In this document: in pieces, positions 50,782-60,594 of the stretch
Layout of the letters: every line of letters starts with the position of its first letter
Numbering within the stretch: the first letter of the stretch is position 1
NCBI GenBank assembly: GCA_944332645.1
Contig: CALVKK010000001.1
Span: forward strand, 45,344-109,343
Reading direction: 5' to 3'
DNA length: 64,000 nucleotides
Source of the DNA: an uncultured Bacilli bacterium
Lineage (GTDB): Bacteria; Bacillota_I; Bacilli_A; RF39; UBA660
Notes under the pieces: generated by a model
Databases searched by the model: none
What the model was told of the DNA's origin: nothing
What the model saw: only the letters and a program-made list of their open reading frames with translations
Made by a program: the position numbers and the translations under genes

Positions 50782-51476
50782 CATCTTTGAACGTCAAACT
50801 TAACAGTGCCCGTCATATTGGTAGCCTTTGGTACAGCGTCATCTTTTTCTGTTTCAAAAGCTACATCAAAATGATATATTCCTTCTTGTAAATGACGGCG
50901 CATATCATAGCCTGTATCCATGACAATGCCAATAAAATTTCCTAAATTAGAACTATCTACTTGAACGATTGTCCCACAAGGAAATTCAGCAGTAGCCGCC
51001 GCCAAAACACGTACTTCGCCATATTCATCATCATCATAATAGATACCATCATTTATTAAATTAAAATCTTTATTATCCTTGGTTTGACAATAAACATATC
51101 CAAGGCCAGAACATGTCTCGCAATCAGGACCATAACCTGTTATTACACCAGTGTATTGACCATTTTTGCCGGTACCAATAGCCACAACTTCATCCACAGC
51201 AGTTTCTAAGACAACAATCTCCTCATCCTCATTTTGATAAGCTATGCCATCTTTTCCTTCGGTAATAATCTTGGTTATATTACTAGGAATAGAGCTGTCA
51301 TATATCCTAATTGTATCATGCTCAATTACATTAGTAACAACATTTATACTTTTATCAATATTTACGTTATTTATATCTTTATTTTCTTCACTTATTTCAA
51401 AACCAAATAGCGACATAAAAAACAGTATTCCTAAATTTATCCATTTACCAAATAAACTTAGTAAATAAAAATTCAT
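50772..51476 (-). CDS. Secreted YabE-like protein with 3D (DPBB) domain
   Basis: 234 residues: N-terminal membrane anchor (about 5-25), a linker with a G5-like stretch (about 70-110) and a C-terminal double-psi-barrel-like domain (about 150-234, FPCGTIVQVDSSNLGNFIGIVMDTGYD). YabE-type proteins cleave or bind peptidoglycan and precede rsmA in Bacillus. Two Cys pairs (CETC; YC) are unusual. The 3D Asp motif is partly present (MDTGYD). Confidence 0.7.
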   Translation of the reverse strand: MNFYLLSLFGKWINLGILFFMSLFGFEISEENKDINNVNIDKSINVVTNVIEHDTIRIYDSSIPSNITKIITEGKDGIAYQNEDEEIVVLETAVDEVVAIGTGKNGQYTGVITGYGPDCETCSGLGYVYCQTKDNKDFNLINDGIYYDDDEYGEVRVLAAATAEFPCGTIVQVDSSNLGNFIGIVMDTGYDMRRHLQEGIYHFDVAFETEKDDAVPKATNMTGTVKFDVQRWGW

Positions 51477-51519
51477 CAAATTCACCTCAATTTTGATTAG
51501 TAAATAAATTTTATCACAT

Positions 51520-52266
51520 TTATATACTTAAGTCAAATTGGTCAACAGCATTTAAGGTTGTTTGTTTGAAAACTTCTTCAACTGAAATACCTTTAATTTC
51601 GGCTATTTTATTGGCTACATACATGACATTATATGGTTCGTTTTTTCTACCTCTGAATGGTTCAGGTGTCAAAAAAGGGCTATCTGTTTCAAGCAGTATT
51701 GCTTGGATTGGAATTTCTTTTATAACTTCTTTTAATTTGCTATTCTTAAATGTCAAAACACCACCGATTCCTAACTTACAACCGATATTAATAAACTTGT
51801 TTGCCATTTCGATACTTCCAGTAAAACAATGTATATCTTTTTTTAAATGAGGATAATCCTTTAGTATTTCATAAATATCGCCAATAGCTTCACGGCTATG
51901 GATAACCACTGACTTATTATATTTTTGAGCTATATCAAGTTGTTTGATAAAAATCTCTTTTTGTTTTTCTTTTTCATCTTTATTCCAATAATAATCTAGT
52001 CCTATTTCACCTATACCAACAATCTTATTGTTGGTAATATTATCAATGATTATTTGATAACTATAATCTGTAATCTTATCTATTTCAGTTGGATGAATAC
52101 CAATGGTGCCATAAACATTTTTATATTTTTTACACAATTCGATAACTTCTCTATTATTTTTATCATTAGTACCACTTATGATAATTATATTATCTTTCAT
52201 TTTTTCTATTACTTCTTCTATGTTATTATAATATTCATTTAGGACATGACAATGCGTATCAATCAT
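51520..52266 (-). CDS. tatD: TatD-family metal-dependent deoxyribonuclease
   Basis: 248 residues. Metal ligands in MIDTHCHV, GIGEIGLDYYW, VIHSREA, DIHCFTGS and LLETDSPFLTP. TatD acts as a 3'-5' exonuclease in DNA repair or RNA turnover. The start follows GGAGGGGAATTAT. Placed with yabE-like and rsmA as in Bacillus (yabD-yabE-rnmV-ksgA, but rnmV is absent). Confidence 0.92.
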   Translation of the reverse strand: MIDTHCHVLNEYYNNIEEVIEKMKDNIIIISGTNDKNNREVIELCKKYKNVYGTIGIHPTEIDKITDYSYQIIIDNITNNKIVGIGEIGLDYYWNKDEKEKQKEIFIKQLDIAQKYNKSVVIHSREAIGDIYEILKDYPHLKKDIHCFTGSIEMANKFINIGCKLGIGGVLTFKNSKLKEVIKEIPIQAILLETDSPFLTPEPFRGRKNEPYNVMYVANKIAEIKGISVEEVFKQTTLNAVDQFDLSI

Positions 52267-52300
52267 ATAATTCCCCTCCGAATCAATTATACAACAAAAA

Positions 52301-52327
52301 AAGAAAACTTTAAATCTTTTGTTTTCT
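52301..52327 (-). terminator. Terminator downstream of the 56-residue membrane gene
   Basis: AGAAAAC/GTTTTCT arms with a T run on the minus strand, overlapping the gene's last codons. Confidence 0.6.
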
Positions 52328-52480
52328 CATTTTAAAATAACACCTTAAAAACACAACACCAACTAAAATTAAATAAATCAGATCGACTAAGTTAAAATTT
52401 GATATTAGTCCAGTTATTGCTATAAATACTGGTATCAGTAATAAGATTAGCGACGCAAAATCCGAATTACTTGTGTTCAT
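52310..52480 (-). CDS. 56-residue two-span membrane protein
   Basis: Frame MNTSNSDFASLILLLIPVFI.. with two hydrophobic helices (about 9-27 and 33-48) and a basic end (MRKQKI). GAAGGG lies before the ATG. It fills the space between tatD and spoVT. No family recognised; the overlapping terminator supports a true 3' end. Confidence 0.55.
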   Translation of the reverse strand: MNTSNSDFASLILLLIPVFIAITGLISNFNLVDLIYLILVGVVFLRCYFKMRKQKI

Positions 52481-52587
52481 ATTAGTTTTCCCTTCTATTC
52501 TTTCGCAACAATACTAATATAACATACATTATCTAGATATGAAAATGTTTTTAGTTAACAAATAGCGACATTTTACGCAACTTTACA

Positions 52588-53112
52588 TTATTCTAGATGA
52601 TTACTAAAAAACTTTGAAGCAATTTGCACTAATTTAAAATCCAATTCATCAACCGGATTTTCATTACTAATTATCATGACCAAACCAATTGTATCACCAT
52701 TTATAATTATTGGTGATACTGCATAAGTACATTCTAAATCTTCATTTGTTATTTTAATGTTTTTTTTATGTTTTTCTAACATTTCCTCTCTTCTTGTTAA
52801 TTTACTTTCTAAATCGACACCAATATTTTTACCCAACAAATCTTTTTTTAGTTGTCCAGAAGCAGCTAAAATGCTGTCATTGTCGGTTATTATCACACTA
52901 TGATCAATAAATGAGTGAATTGCATCTGCCATATTTTGGGCAAAATCGTTTAAATTTTTGATTATAGAATATTTTTTTAAAATAATACTTTCATCATCAA
53001 TAAATATTTCAATACTCTCACTTTCTTTTATTCTTAAACTTCTTCTTATTTCTTTAGGGATAACAATTCGACCAAGTTCATCAATTCTTCTTATTATTCC
53101 TGTTGTTTTCAT
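52588..53112 (-). CDS. spoVT: Stage V sporulation protein T
   Basis: 174 residues. AbrB-type swapped-hairpin DNA-binding domain (about 1-50, TGIIRRIDELGRIVIPKEIR) and a C-terminal GAF domain (about 58-174). Controls forespore sigma-G genes. Located next to mfd, as in Bacillus. The start follows TTGAGGTGAAAT. Confidence 0.93.
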   Translation of the reverse strand: MKTTGIIRRIDELGRIVIPKEIRRSLRIKESESIEIFIDDESIILKKYSIIKNLNDFAQNMADAIHSFIDHSVIITDNDSILAASGQLKKDLLGKNIGVDLESKLTRREEMLEKHKKNIKITNEDLECTYAVSPIIINGDTIGLVMIISNENPVDELDFKLVQIASKFFSNHLE

Positions 53113-53222
53113 ATTTCACCTCAAGTATATTTTGTTAAAAATTAACAAGAATATACTTAATTTTTTTATGCTAAATAATATACGTTTTAAAAAAAGGTAT
53201 TTTTATTTATATTAATAAAAAA

Positions 53223-56200
53223 CTATTTTTTCGCTTTGTCAATAACAAATAATAAATCAATTAAATAATAAATAAAATGTTTTTCTAAATTGTTAATTTT
53301 TAAAACAATAATTAAATTATTTCCTAACGTCTTAAAACTAAAATTATTATTTATTTTTAATGTTTCTAAAAATAATTGCTCGCCATTAACATTTTTTAAT
53401 ATTTCCTTATCTAATATTATTTCTACAGTATGATTAGTTTGTTTAACCCTTTTTATTTTTAATTTGTTAGCTAATGCTTCAAACCACTCTTCATACATAT
53501 AAATTAATATTTTATCAGATATTTTACCAAAACGATCTTCTAATTCTTTTTGAATAGTTATCAATCTATCGTAACTGTCAATTTCATTTATTTTTTTATG
53601 AATTTCAATTTTTAGTTCTTCTTCTTTAACATAACTATCATCGATATATGTATCTACTTCAATTAGCGGTTGTTGATCTTCTTCTTCAGCAACATCGATA
53701 CCTCTTAATTTATCGATTTCTTGTTTCAATAATTGAGTAAATAATTCAATTCCTACACTATCGACAAAACCAGCTTGTTCACTACCTAAAAAATCGCCTG
53801 CTCCTCTTAATGATAAATCACGCATTGCTATCGATAAACCACTACCTAATTCAGTAAATTCTTTAATCGCAGTTAGTCTTTTATGTGCTATTTCGGATAG
53901 TATTTTGCTATTATCATACATTAAATAACAATAAGCAATCTTATTCGTTCGACCAACCCGACCTCGTAACTGATATAATTGTGATAAACCAAATTTATCA
54001 GCATCAATTACTATCAAAGTATTAACATTGGGAATATCAATACCTGTTTCAATAATTGTTGTGCACAATAAAACATCAAATTCTTTGTTAATAAATTTTA
54101 ACATAATATCTTCTAATTCTAGTTTATTCATTCTTCCATGTGCACAAACTACTTTAGCATCGGGAACTAAAGAAGATATTTCCTGTAATTTACTAGTCAT
54201 ATTCTCAATTCGATTATAAAGTAAAAATACTTGACCATCACGCGATAATTCTTTATAAATAGCATCTTTAATTAACTTTTTATTATATGAAACAACATAA
54301 GTTTGAACTGGATAACGATTACTTGGTGGTGTTTCAATCGTAGATAAACCACGAATACCAGATAATGACATCTGTAAAGTACGAGGTATTGGTGTTGCTG
54401 ATAAAGTTAAAACATCAATATTGTTTTTTAATTTCTTTATTTTTTCCTTATGTGTCACACCAAATCTTTGTTCTTCATCAATTATCAATAATCCTAAATC
54501 TTTATAGACAATCTCATCATTAAGTAACTTATGTGTACCTATTACAAAATCTACTTTACCTTCTTTAACCTCTTGAATAATTTCTTTAAATTTTTTAGGT
54601 GTAACAAAACGATTCACTAATCTAATATTAACCGGAAAAGATTTAAAGCGGTCTAAAGCATTAAGATAGTGTTGATTAGATAAAATAGTCGTTGGACATA
54701 ATAGTGCGACTTGTTTTCCCGATAAAATAGCTTTGAAAGCTGCTCTAAAAGCAATTTCAGTTTTACCATATCCGACATCACCACATAATAAACGATCCAT
54801 CGGATGAGGGCTTTCCATATCTTTTTTTATTTCTTCCCAAACTTTTAATTGGTCAGGAGTTTCTTCATAAGGAAACTCGCGATCAAATTGAATTTGATTC
54901 TCATCATCGACATTAAATTTAAAGCCAGAACTTAATTGTCTTAAAGCAAATAGTTTGAGTAATTCATTAGCTATATCTTTTGCTTTTGCTTTAGCTTTTA
55001 ATTTAACTTTCGTCCATTCAGTAGTACCTAATTTATTTAATTTGGGTTCGTATCCTTCTTTAGAACTATATTTGCTAATCATTTCCATTTTTTCAACCGG
55101 AATATATAATTTGTCTCCCCCTTTATATTCTAATTGGAGATAATCTTTATTTAAACCATTTTTAGTGATCGTTTTCATCCCTAAGTAACGACCGATTCCG
55201 TGAATATTATGGACAATATAATCACCTATTTCTAACTTAGTAATATCTTTAATTCTCGTTCCATATTTGAAGTTTGTTTTATAAGGAACAATTTTACTAT
55301 TTTTGTTGAATATTTCATTTTCACTAATAAAAACATAATTATTAAAAATAAAACCTTCATTAATATTAAAAATAACAATATTTATTTTCTTATCATATAT
55401 ATCATCGATATTAGTGAAAACGCAATCAATCTCATCGATTATCTTATTGGCTTGATATCTATTAGAAACACAAATAATAACTGTTTTAGTTTTAGAATAC
55501 TTAGTTAATATATCTTTCATTACTTCAGTATTCATAAATTTATCTTCTAATTTGTATGAATTATAATTAGTTTCTAATGTGTCTTTTTGATACAAATCGA
55601 TTGAATTATAAGCTGGAAAATCATTAAAATATTTAACATCTTTTAAATTATTACTAATATTATAGTCTAAAACCTCTTCTAATAAATTTTGATAACCAAC
55701 TTTAATATCATCTAACTCATTATAAAACAAAAAACCTTTCATATATTCATATATATTTGAACTACCATATTTGATTAAATCACGATGATTATATTCGAAA
55801 TCGATGTCTTTATCAATTAAAAATTCTGAATTAGGTACTATTTCAACTTGTTGAACAGTATTGATAGTTAATTGGGTATTGATATCGAAAAATCTAATTG
55901 ATTCGATTTCATCACCCCAAAATTCAATTCTAATCGGGTTATTGTAATTGATAGGAAAAATATCTAAAACATAGCCTCTAATGGCCATTTCGCCAGTTTT
56001 GTTAACAGTTATATCACGTTCATAACCAATATTATAAAATTTTTGGGTTAAAGATTTAATGTCAAAATTATCACCAACCTTTAACCTGATATAGCTATTA
56101 ATAAAATTGTTTTTTGTAGGCAAAAATCTTAAATATCCCATTAAGTTAGTAACAACTATTCCTTTTTTATTCTTCACGATGCTATCTAATGTTTCTAAAC

Positions 56201-56453
56201 GAGTCATTTTAAAATCTGGTGATATAGCTAAGACTTCACTGGTCATGAAATCATCCATTGGGAAAAAATAAACATCATCATTATAGTTTTTCAGAGTTTG
56301 ATAAAATTTATTAGCTTCATATAAACTATTGCAGACAACTAAAATATAGTTGTTTTGGTAACAATTATTAATATAAATACACTTTAATTCATCAGTTAAA
56401 CCGCCTATTTCTTGTGCATCATAATTATTGAATAACTTATTAAAAATACTCAT
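53223..56453 (-). CDS. mfd: Transcription-repair coupling factor Mfd
   Basis: 1076 residues, full length. UvrB-homology N-terminus (about 1-320), RNA-polymerase interaction domain (about 400-460, IGDYIVHNIHGIGRYLG), translocase domains with Walker A CGDVGYGKTEIA, DEEQRFG and TATPIPRTLQ, and the C-terminal regulatory domain. It pushes stalled RNA polymerase off damaged DNA and recruits UvrA. The start at 56453 follows GGAGGTGAATAAG; the TTG reading covers this ribosome site. Confidence 0.97.
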   Translation of the reverse strand: MSIFNKLFNNYDAQEIGGLTDELKCIYINNCYQNNYILVVCNSLYEANKFYQTLKNYNDDVYFFPMDDFMTSEVLAISPDFKMTRLETLDSIVKNKKGIVVTNLMGYLRFLPTKNNFINSYIRLKVGDNFDIKSLTQKFYNIGYERDITVNKTGEMAIRGYVLDIFPINYNNPIRIEFWGDEIESIRFFDINTQLTINTVQQVEIVPNSEFLIDKDIDFEYNHRDLIKYGSSNIYEYMKGFLFYNELDDIKVGYQNLLEEVLDYNISNNLKDVKYFNDFPAYNSIDLYQKDTLETNYNSYKLEDKFMNTEVMKDILTKYSKTKTVIICVSNRYQANKIIDEIDCVFTNIDDIYDKKINIVIFNINEGFIFNNYVFISENEIFNKNSKIVPYKTNFKYGTRIKDITKLEIGDYIVHNIHGIGRYLGMKTITKNGLNKDYLQLEYKGGDKLYIPVEKMEMISKYSSKEGYEPKLNKLGTTEWTKVKLKAKAKAKDIANELLKLFALRQLSSGFKFNVDDENQIQFDREFPYEETPDQLKVWEEIKKDMESPHPMDRLLCGDVGYGKTEIAFRAAFKAILSGKQVALLCPTTILSNQHYLNALDRFKSFPVNIRLVNRFVTPKKFKEIIQEVKEGKVDFVIGTHKLLNDEIVYKDLGLLIIDEEQRFGVTHKEKIKKLKNNIDVLTLSATPIPRTLQMSLSGIRGLSTIETPPSNRYPVQTYVVSYNKKLIKDAIYKELSRDGQVFLLYNRIENMTSKLQEISSLVPDAKVVCAHGRMNKLELEDIMLKFINKEFDVLLCTTIIETGIDIPNVNTLIVIDADKFGLSQLYQLRGRVGRTNKIAYCYLMYDNSKILSEIAHKRLTAIKEFTELGSGLSIAMRDLSLRGAGDFLGSEQAGFVDSVGIELFTQLLKQEIDKLRGIDVAEEEDQQPLIEVDTYIDDSYVKEEELKIEIHKKINEIDSYDRLITIQKELEDRFGKISDKILIYMYEEWFEALANKLKIKRVKQTNHTVEIILDKEILKNVNGEQLFLETLKINNNFSFKTLGNNLIIVLKINNLEKHFIYYLIDLLFVIDKAKK

Positions 56454-56471
56454 CTTATTCACCTCCAAGCC

Positions 56472-56493
56472 AAAAAAGATACTTTCGGTATCT
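56472..56493 (-). terminator. Terminator of pth
   Basis: Minus-strand AGATAC/GTATCT hairpin with loop CGAAA and a T run, overlapping the pth stop and ending 20 bases before the mfd start. mfd must be read through or use its own promoter. Confidence 0.75.
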
Positions 56494-57043
56494 AGTTATA
56501 TTTATTCATTAAATTTTCGAAAGATAAACTAACAAAATCGTTAATAATATCTGGTATAATTTTAATTACTGTATTAAGTTTAGCTAATTCGTCACTGCTA
56601 AACTTACCTAATACATAATCAATCATATCAATATTATTTTTTGATATGCCAATTTTTATTCTTTTATATTCATCAGTTTTTAAATTACTTTCAATATTTT
56701 TCAAACCATTATGTCCGCCAGGACCACCCTTATACCGTATTTTATATGTTCCTATTTCTAAATCCATATCATCGTGAATAATTAAAATATCACTAATGTC
56801 TATTTTAAAATAGTTAACATATTTAGTAATAACATCTCCTGATAAATTCATATACTTTTGAGGTTCAAGTAGTATTACTTTCTCACCATTGATATTAGTC
56901 TCGCAATATAAACCATCAAATTTAGACTTATTAAGTTCTAGATGATATTTTTTTAAATATTCATCTAAAGCCATAAATCCGACATTGTGGCGAGTATTTT
57001 TATATTCGTTTCCTTTATTTCCCAATCCGACAATTAGTTTCAT
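56492..57043 (-). CDS. pth: Peptidyl-tRNA hydrolase
   Basis: 183 residues. Recycles tRNA from peptidyl-tRNA. LIVGLGNKGNEYKNTRHNVG with the catalytic His, MNLSGD, HDDMDL and GGPGGHNGLKNI. Start at 57043 after GAGGTGAATAAG, which lies within the 3' end of rsmI. The longer upstream reading has no support in the family. Confidence 0.95.
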   Translation of the reverse strand: MKLIVGLGNKGNEYKNTRHNVGFMALDEYLKKYHLELNKSKFDGLYCETNINGEKVILLEPQKYMNLSGDVITKYVNYFKIDISDILIIHDDMDLEIGTYKIRYKGGPGGHNGLKNIESNLKTDEYKRIKIGISKNNIDMIDYVLGKFSSDELAKLNTVIKIIPDIINDFVSLSFENLMNKYN

Positions 57044-57044
57044 C

Positions 57045-57902
57045 TTATTCACCTCTTTTATGATATTCGCTATACACTTCGTTTTTATTAAGTTGGCGAT
57101 CTTTAGCAACTTTTTTTATTGCTTCTTTTACATCAAGACCTTCTTTGATATATAAATTAACGTGTTCGATTATCGTCAAATTAGAAAATTGGTTGACATT
57201 TTTGTTACCCTCAACAACGATGACGAATTCACCTTTTAAAACATCAATTTCGGAGACTATCTCACTAATAGAACCACGATAAATTTCTTCAAATTTCTTG
57301 GTTATTTCCCGGGAAATGCTACAATTTCTATTTCCCAATATTTCTAACATATCGTTTAAAGTTTCGATTATTCGATGAGGTGATTCATAAAAGATTAAAG
57401 TCGTATTGTAGTTCTTTAAATTTTCTAATTCTTTTTTTCTTTTACTACTTTTACTGTTTAAAAAACCTAAAAAAGTAAATGGTAACGGCTCAATATTAGA
57501 AGTTATTAAGGCTGATACAAAAGCTGTTGCTCCTGGAATTGATACAACATTATAGCTATTTTCAATAGCAGCTTTAGCTAAATAATAGCCAGGATCACTA
57601 ATAATAGGGGTCCCCCTATCAGTAACTAAACCAACATTTTCATTGTTACTTAAGTAGTTTAGGAGTTTTTCAATATTTTCTTTTTCATTATATTGATGAC
57701 TGGCAATCAGTTTATTTTTAATTTGAAATTTAGTTAGGAGTTGATTAGTAATTCTTGTATCCTCGGCAAAAATGACGCTCACATTTCTTAGTGTTTCAAT
57801 CGCCCGATAAGTAATATCATCCATATTGCCAATCGGTGTGGCTATTAGAAATAAAGTCGGTTTTTCATCGTAACTCTTTTGTTTCAAAGTAATCACCTTC
57901 AT
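57045..57902 (-). CDS. rsmI: 16S rRNA 2'-O-methyltransferase RsmI
   Basis: 285 residues. Methylates C1402 of 16S rRNA. LFLIATPIGNMDDITYRA, GLVTDRGTPIISDPG, SIPGATAFVSALI and YESPHRIIETL are the SPOUT-independent tetrapyrrole-methylase-type signatures. Overlaps trmN by 4 bp. Confidence 0.95.
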   Translation of the reverse strand: MKVITLKQKSYDEKPTLFLIATPIGNMDDITYRAIETLRNVSVIFAEDTRITNQLLTKFQIKNKLIASHQYNEKENIEKLLNYLSNNENVGLVTDRGTPIISDPGYYLAKAAIENSYNVVSIPGATAFVSALITSNIEPLPFTFLGFLNSKSSKRKKELENLKNYNTTLIFYESPHRIIETLNDMLEILGNRNCSISREITKKFEEIYRGSISEIVSEIDVLKGEFVIVVEGNKNVNQFSNLTIIEHVNLYIKEGLDVKEAIKKVAKDRQLNKNEVYSEYHKRGE

Positions 57903-58618
57903 TCAAAATATTTTTTTATTTGATTTGTATATTCACCATTATCTAAATGGGTATAAATAGGAGGTAAAATTTTAATACCTTCTTTACCATTTTTGGTTCC
58001 TTCAACTAGCAAAATATTAGCATCCATGTTAGTTTTAGGATAAATAAATTGGATTCTTTTTGGTTCGATGTTATATTTGCGCATTGTCGTAATGATTTCT
58101 AATAATCGTTCTGGACGATGAACAATCGCAATATACCCATTATTTTTAAGTAGTTTTCTCCCTATTTTAAAAATATCATCCAAATTTAGTTTTATTTCAT
58201 GACGAGCAATCGTTTTGTAATCACTTTTATTTAAATTGGATTGTTTATTTATTTTAAAAAAAGGTGGATTACAAGTAATAACATCAAATGATTCTGTTTC
58301 AAATTGACTATAAATATCATTAATATCAGCATTGATAATGTCAATTTGATTATCTAATTTATTAATATTAATAGACTTTTTAGCCAAATCATAGACTTCT
58401 TTTTGAATTTCCACGCCAATTATTTTAGCTTTGGTTTTAGTAGACAAAATTAAAGGTATCGGTGCATTTCCACAACCGATATCTAAAATTTTATTAACAC
58501 TTTTATTTATAGTTACGAAGTGTGGTAACAATACAGAATCTAAGGAAAAATTGAACATTTGTGTATTTTGAACAATATAATAATCTTTAAATCCCAGTAG
58601 ATAATTAATTACTTCCAT
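57899..58618 (-). CDS. tRNA1(Val) N6-adenosine methyltransferase (TrmN6/YabB)
   Basis: 239 residues. SAM site ILDIGCGNAPIPLIL and target-base motif NPPFFK (about 118-123) mark an N6-adenine RNA methyltransferase modifying A37 of a tRNA. The N-terminal MFNFSLDSVLLPHF is typical of the family. I use the ATG at 58618; the gene overlaps ricT by 14 bp. Order ricT-yabB-rsmI as in Bacillus. Confidence 0.88.
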   Translation of the reverse strand: MEVINYLLGFKDYYIVQNTQMFNFSLDSVLLPHFVTINKSVNKILDIGCGNAPIPLILSTKTKAKIIGVEIQKEVYDLAKKSININKLDNQIDIINADINDIYSQFETESFDVITCNPPFFKINKQSNLNKSDYKTIARHEIKLNLDDIFKIGRKLLKNNGYIAIVHRPERLLEIITTMRKYNIEPKRIQFIYPKTNMDANILLVEGTKNGKEGIKILPPIYTHLDNGEYTNQIKKYFE

Positions 58619-59390
58619 CGACTTCGACAACTCCAACCTCTGGTACATTAACGCTATATTTTTTATTTAAGATGTCTAAATTGACAACTTTTCCTTTCCC
58701 TTTTTCTGTTTCAACTAAAGTACCTAATTCTGGCAAAGATTTACGATATTCTTTATAAGTTTCGTCTTCATATTTTAAACAACATAAAAGTCTTCCACAG
58801 ACACCATTTATTTTATTAGGATTTAATGACAAGTTTTGATTTTTAGCCATGTTGATTGAAATAGCTGCAATATCAGATTCAAATCGAGAGCAACATAATT
58901 TGCGACCACATAAACCGCAACCGCCAACTTCTTTAGCTTTATCTCTTACCCCTACTTGACGCAATTCAATTCGAGTTTTATATATGTTGGCTAATTCTTT
59001 AGCAAGTTGACGAAAATCAACTCGATTATCTGATATAAATCTAAATAACAACTGTGAACGATCAAAAGTAAAACTTGCATCCATTATTTGCATATTTAAG
59101 TTTAATTTTTTGATTATTTCACGACACTTTTCTAAAGCTTTTTCAGCATCTTTTAAATTTTTTCGATGTTCAACGTAATCTTTTTTTGTCGAAATCCTTA
59201 TGACATCTTTTAAAGGATATTTTACTTTCTCTTCTTCGATATTAAAAGAAGGAATTTCTACCTTACCAAATTGAAGACCTCGTTCAGTTTCAACAATAAC
59301 AGTTACATTTCTTCTTAAATCTAAAGATTTAGGATTAAAATAATATATTTGTTTTATATTTTCAAAAGATATACCTACAACTTTAATCAT
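58605..59390 (-). CDS. ricT: RicT/YaaT (PSP1) regulator
   Basis: 261 residues. PSP1 domain with Cys clusters GGCGLCGRKLCCSRF and GVCGRLLCCLKY that hold an iron-sulfur cluster in the Y-complex (RicAFT). That complex guides RNase Y mRNA maturation and affects sporulation and competence. Between holB and trmN as in Bacillus. Confidence 0.93.
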   Translation of the reverse strand: MIKVVGISFENIKQIYYFNPKSLDLRRNVTVIVETERGLQFGKVEIPSFNIEEEKVKYPLKDVIRISTKKDYVEHRKNLKDAEKALEKCREIIKKLNLNMQIMDASFTFDRSQLLFRFISDNRVDFRQLAKELANIYKTRIELRQVGVRDKAKEVGGCGLCGRKLCCSRFESDIAAISINMAKNQNLSLNPNKINGVCGRLLCCLKYEDETYKEYRKSLPELGTLVETEKGKGKVVNLDILNKKYSVNVPEVGVVEVDGSN

Positions 59391-60352
59391 TTTACACCTT
59401 CTTCTAGCTCGATTATAATTTTATCTATTAATAAATTTAAATTAGCATTATTATCTAAAAACTTTCTATTTTCACTTATAATATTTATCTTATGAATAAT
59501 TTCAGTTACTTCATTTAAATCAGCAATTTGACAAATTGTATCTTCATAGTCATTAAATATTTCAATATTATTATTTATTTTATAATTTAAAACATCTTTG
59601 TAAAAATAAACTCCTATCATTAACACTTGTTTAAATAACTCTTTGTCATTAAAATGCGAAAACCAATATTCATTTAAATATAATAAAATTTTCTTATGTT
59701 TTTTTTCGTAGAGTTCAAAAAAACGTACTACACTATTTATTCTTTCATCATTACTATCATTTTCGATAAAGCTTAAATATTCTGTCTCATCATCGGTTAG
59801 TAATTGGCCTATTTTATCACGAGTTGTCGTATATTGCTTAAAGTCAACTTGTCCATTTAAGGAAATAATTTGACAACGTGAAACAATCGTATCTAATAGT
59901 TGAAATTTATTTTTAGTTACTAAAATAGCAATAATACCTTCTGGTGGTTCTTCTAAAAACTTCAAAATAGTATTAGCAGAATATATATTTAACATTTCAG
60001 CTTTATTTATAATATAGACTTTTTTATTACCAATTAATGATTTTTTAGTGAATTCTTCCTGTAATTCGGTTAATTGTTCTTTTTTTATCAAGCTACCATC
60101 AGGACTTATCATGCTTAACTCTGGATAATTATTATCGTCAATCATCTTACATTGTATACAATCTTGACAAATAACTTGTCCATTATTGTATTTTGGACAC
60201 AATAACAATTTAGCAAAAACTATCGCAAATTGGAGCCCTTTGTCATAACCATTAGTCTCGATTAAGTAGGCATGGGCATAATGACTATTATCTAAACTGT
60301 TTTTTACTATTTTATATGCTACAGGTTGTTGCTCTTTAAATTTTTCTAGCAT
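59387..60352 (-). CDS. holB: DNA polymerase III delta' subunit
   Basis: 321 residues. Clamp-loader subunit: zinc Cys set LLCPKYNNGQVICQDCIQC (about 50-70), KVYIINKAEMLN (Walker B-like), FLEEPPEGIIAILVT and TIVSRCQ (sensor 1/SRC). Lacks the N-terminal Walker A, as delta' does. The start ATG is 15 bases after bofA. 4-bp overlap with ricT. Confidence 0.93.
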   Translation of the reverse strand: MLEKFKEQQPVAYKIVKNSLDNSHYAHAYLIETNGYDKGLQFAIVFAKLLLCPKYNNGQVICQDCIQCKMIDDNNYPELSMISPDGSLIKKEQLTELQEEFTKKSLIGNKKVYIINKAEMLNIYSANTILKFLEEPPEGIIAILVTKNKFQLLDTIVSRCQIISLNGQVDFKQYTTTRDKIGQLLTDDETEYLSFIENDSNDERINSVVRFFELYEKKHKKILLYLNEYWFSHFNDKELFKQVLMIGVYFYKDVLNYKINNNIEIFNDYEDTICQIADLNEVTEIIHKINIISENRKFLDNNANLNLLIDKIIIELEEGVK

Positions 60353-60367
60353 AAGTCCACATCCTAA

Positions 60368-60556
60368 CTAAAAAATTAAAACCAAAATTATTATAAACGA
60401 AAAAAGAGCGGGAATTCCAAAAATTGTTAAACTACCTACAGTTATTATATTGATGGGTATAATTAAATTCATCGGTGAAGCAATTAGATTATAACCATAT
60501 AAGATAAAAGCGCTTAATATCACTTTTTTTAGTATATTAAATATTTTTTTCAACAC
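60368..60556 (-). CDS. bofA: Sigma-K processing inhibitor BofA
   Basis: About 62 residues with two hydrophobic helices. NLIASPMNLIIPINIITVG and FGIPALFSFIIILV match BofA, which restrains SpoIVFB until engulfment. Sits between recR and holB as in Bacillus. Start uncertain: GTG at 60556 or TTG at 60553, both after GGGTGAT; a TTG at 60568 would include that ribosome site. Confidence 0.8.
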   Translation of the reverse strand: MLKKIFNILKKVILSAFILYGYNLIASPMNLIIPINIITVGSLTIFGIPALFSFIIILVLIF

Positions 60557-60594
60557 AATATCACCCAATAATAATTATGTTAAAATGCTTTTTT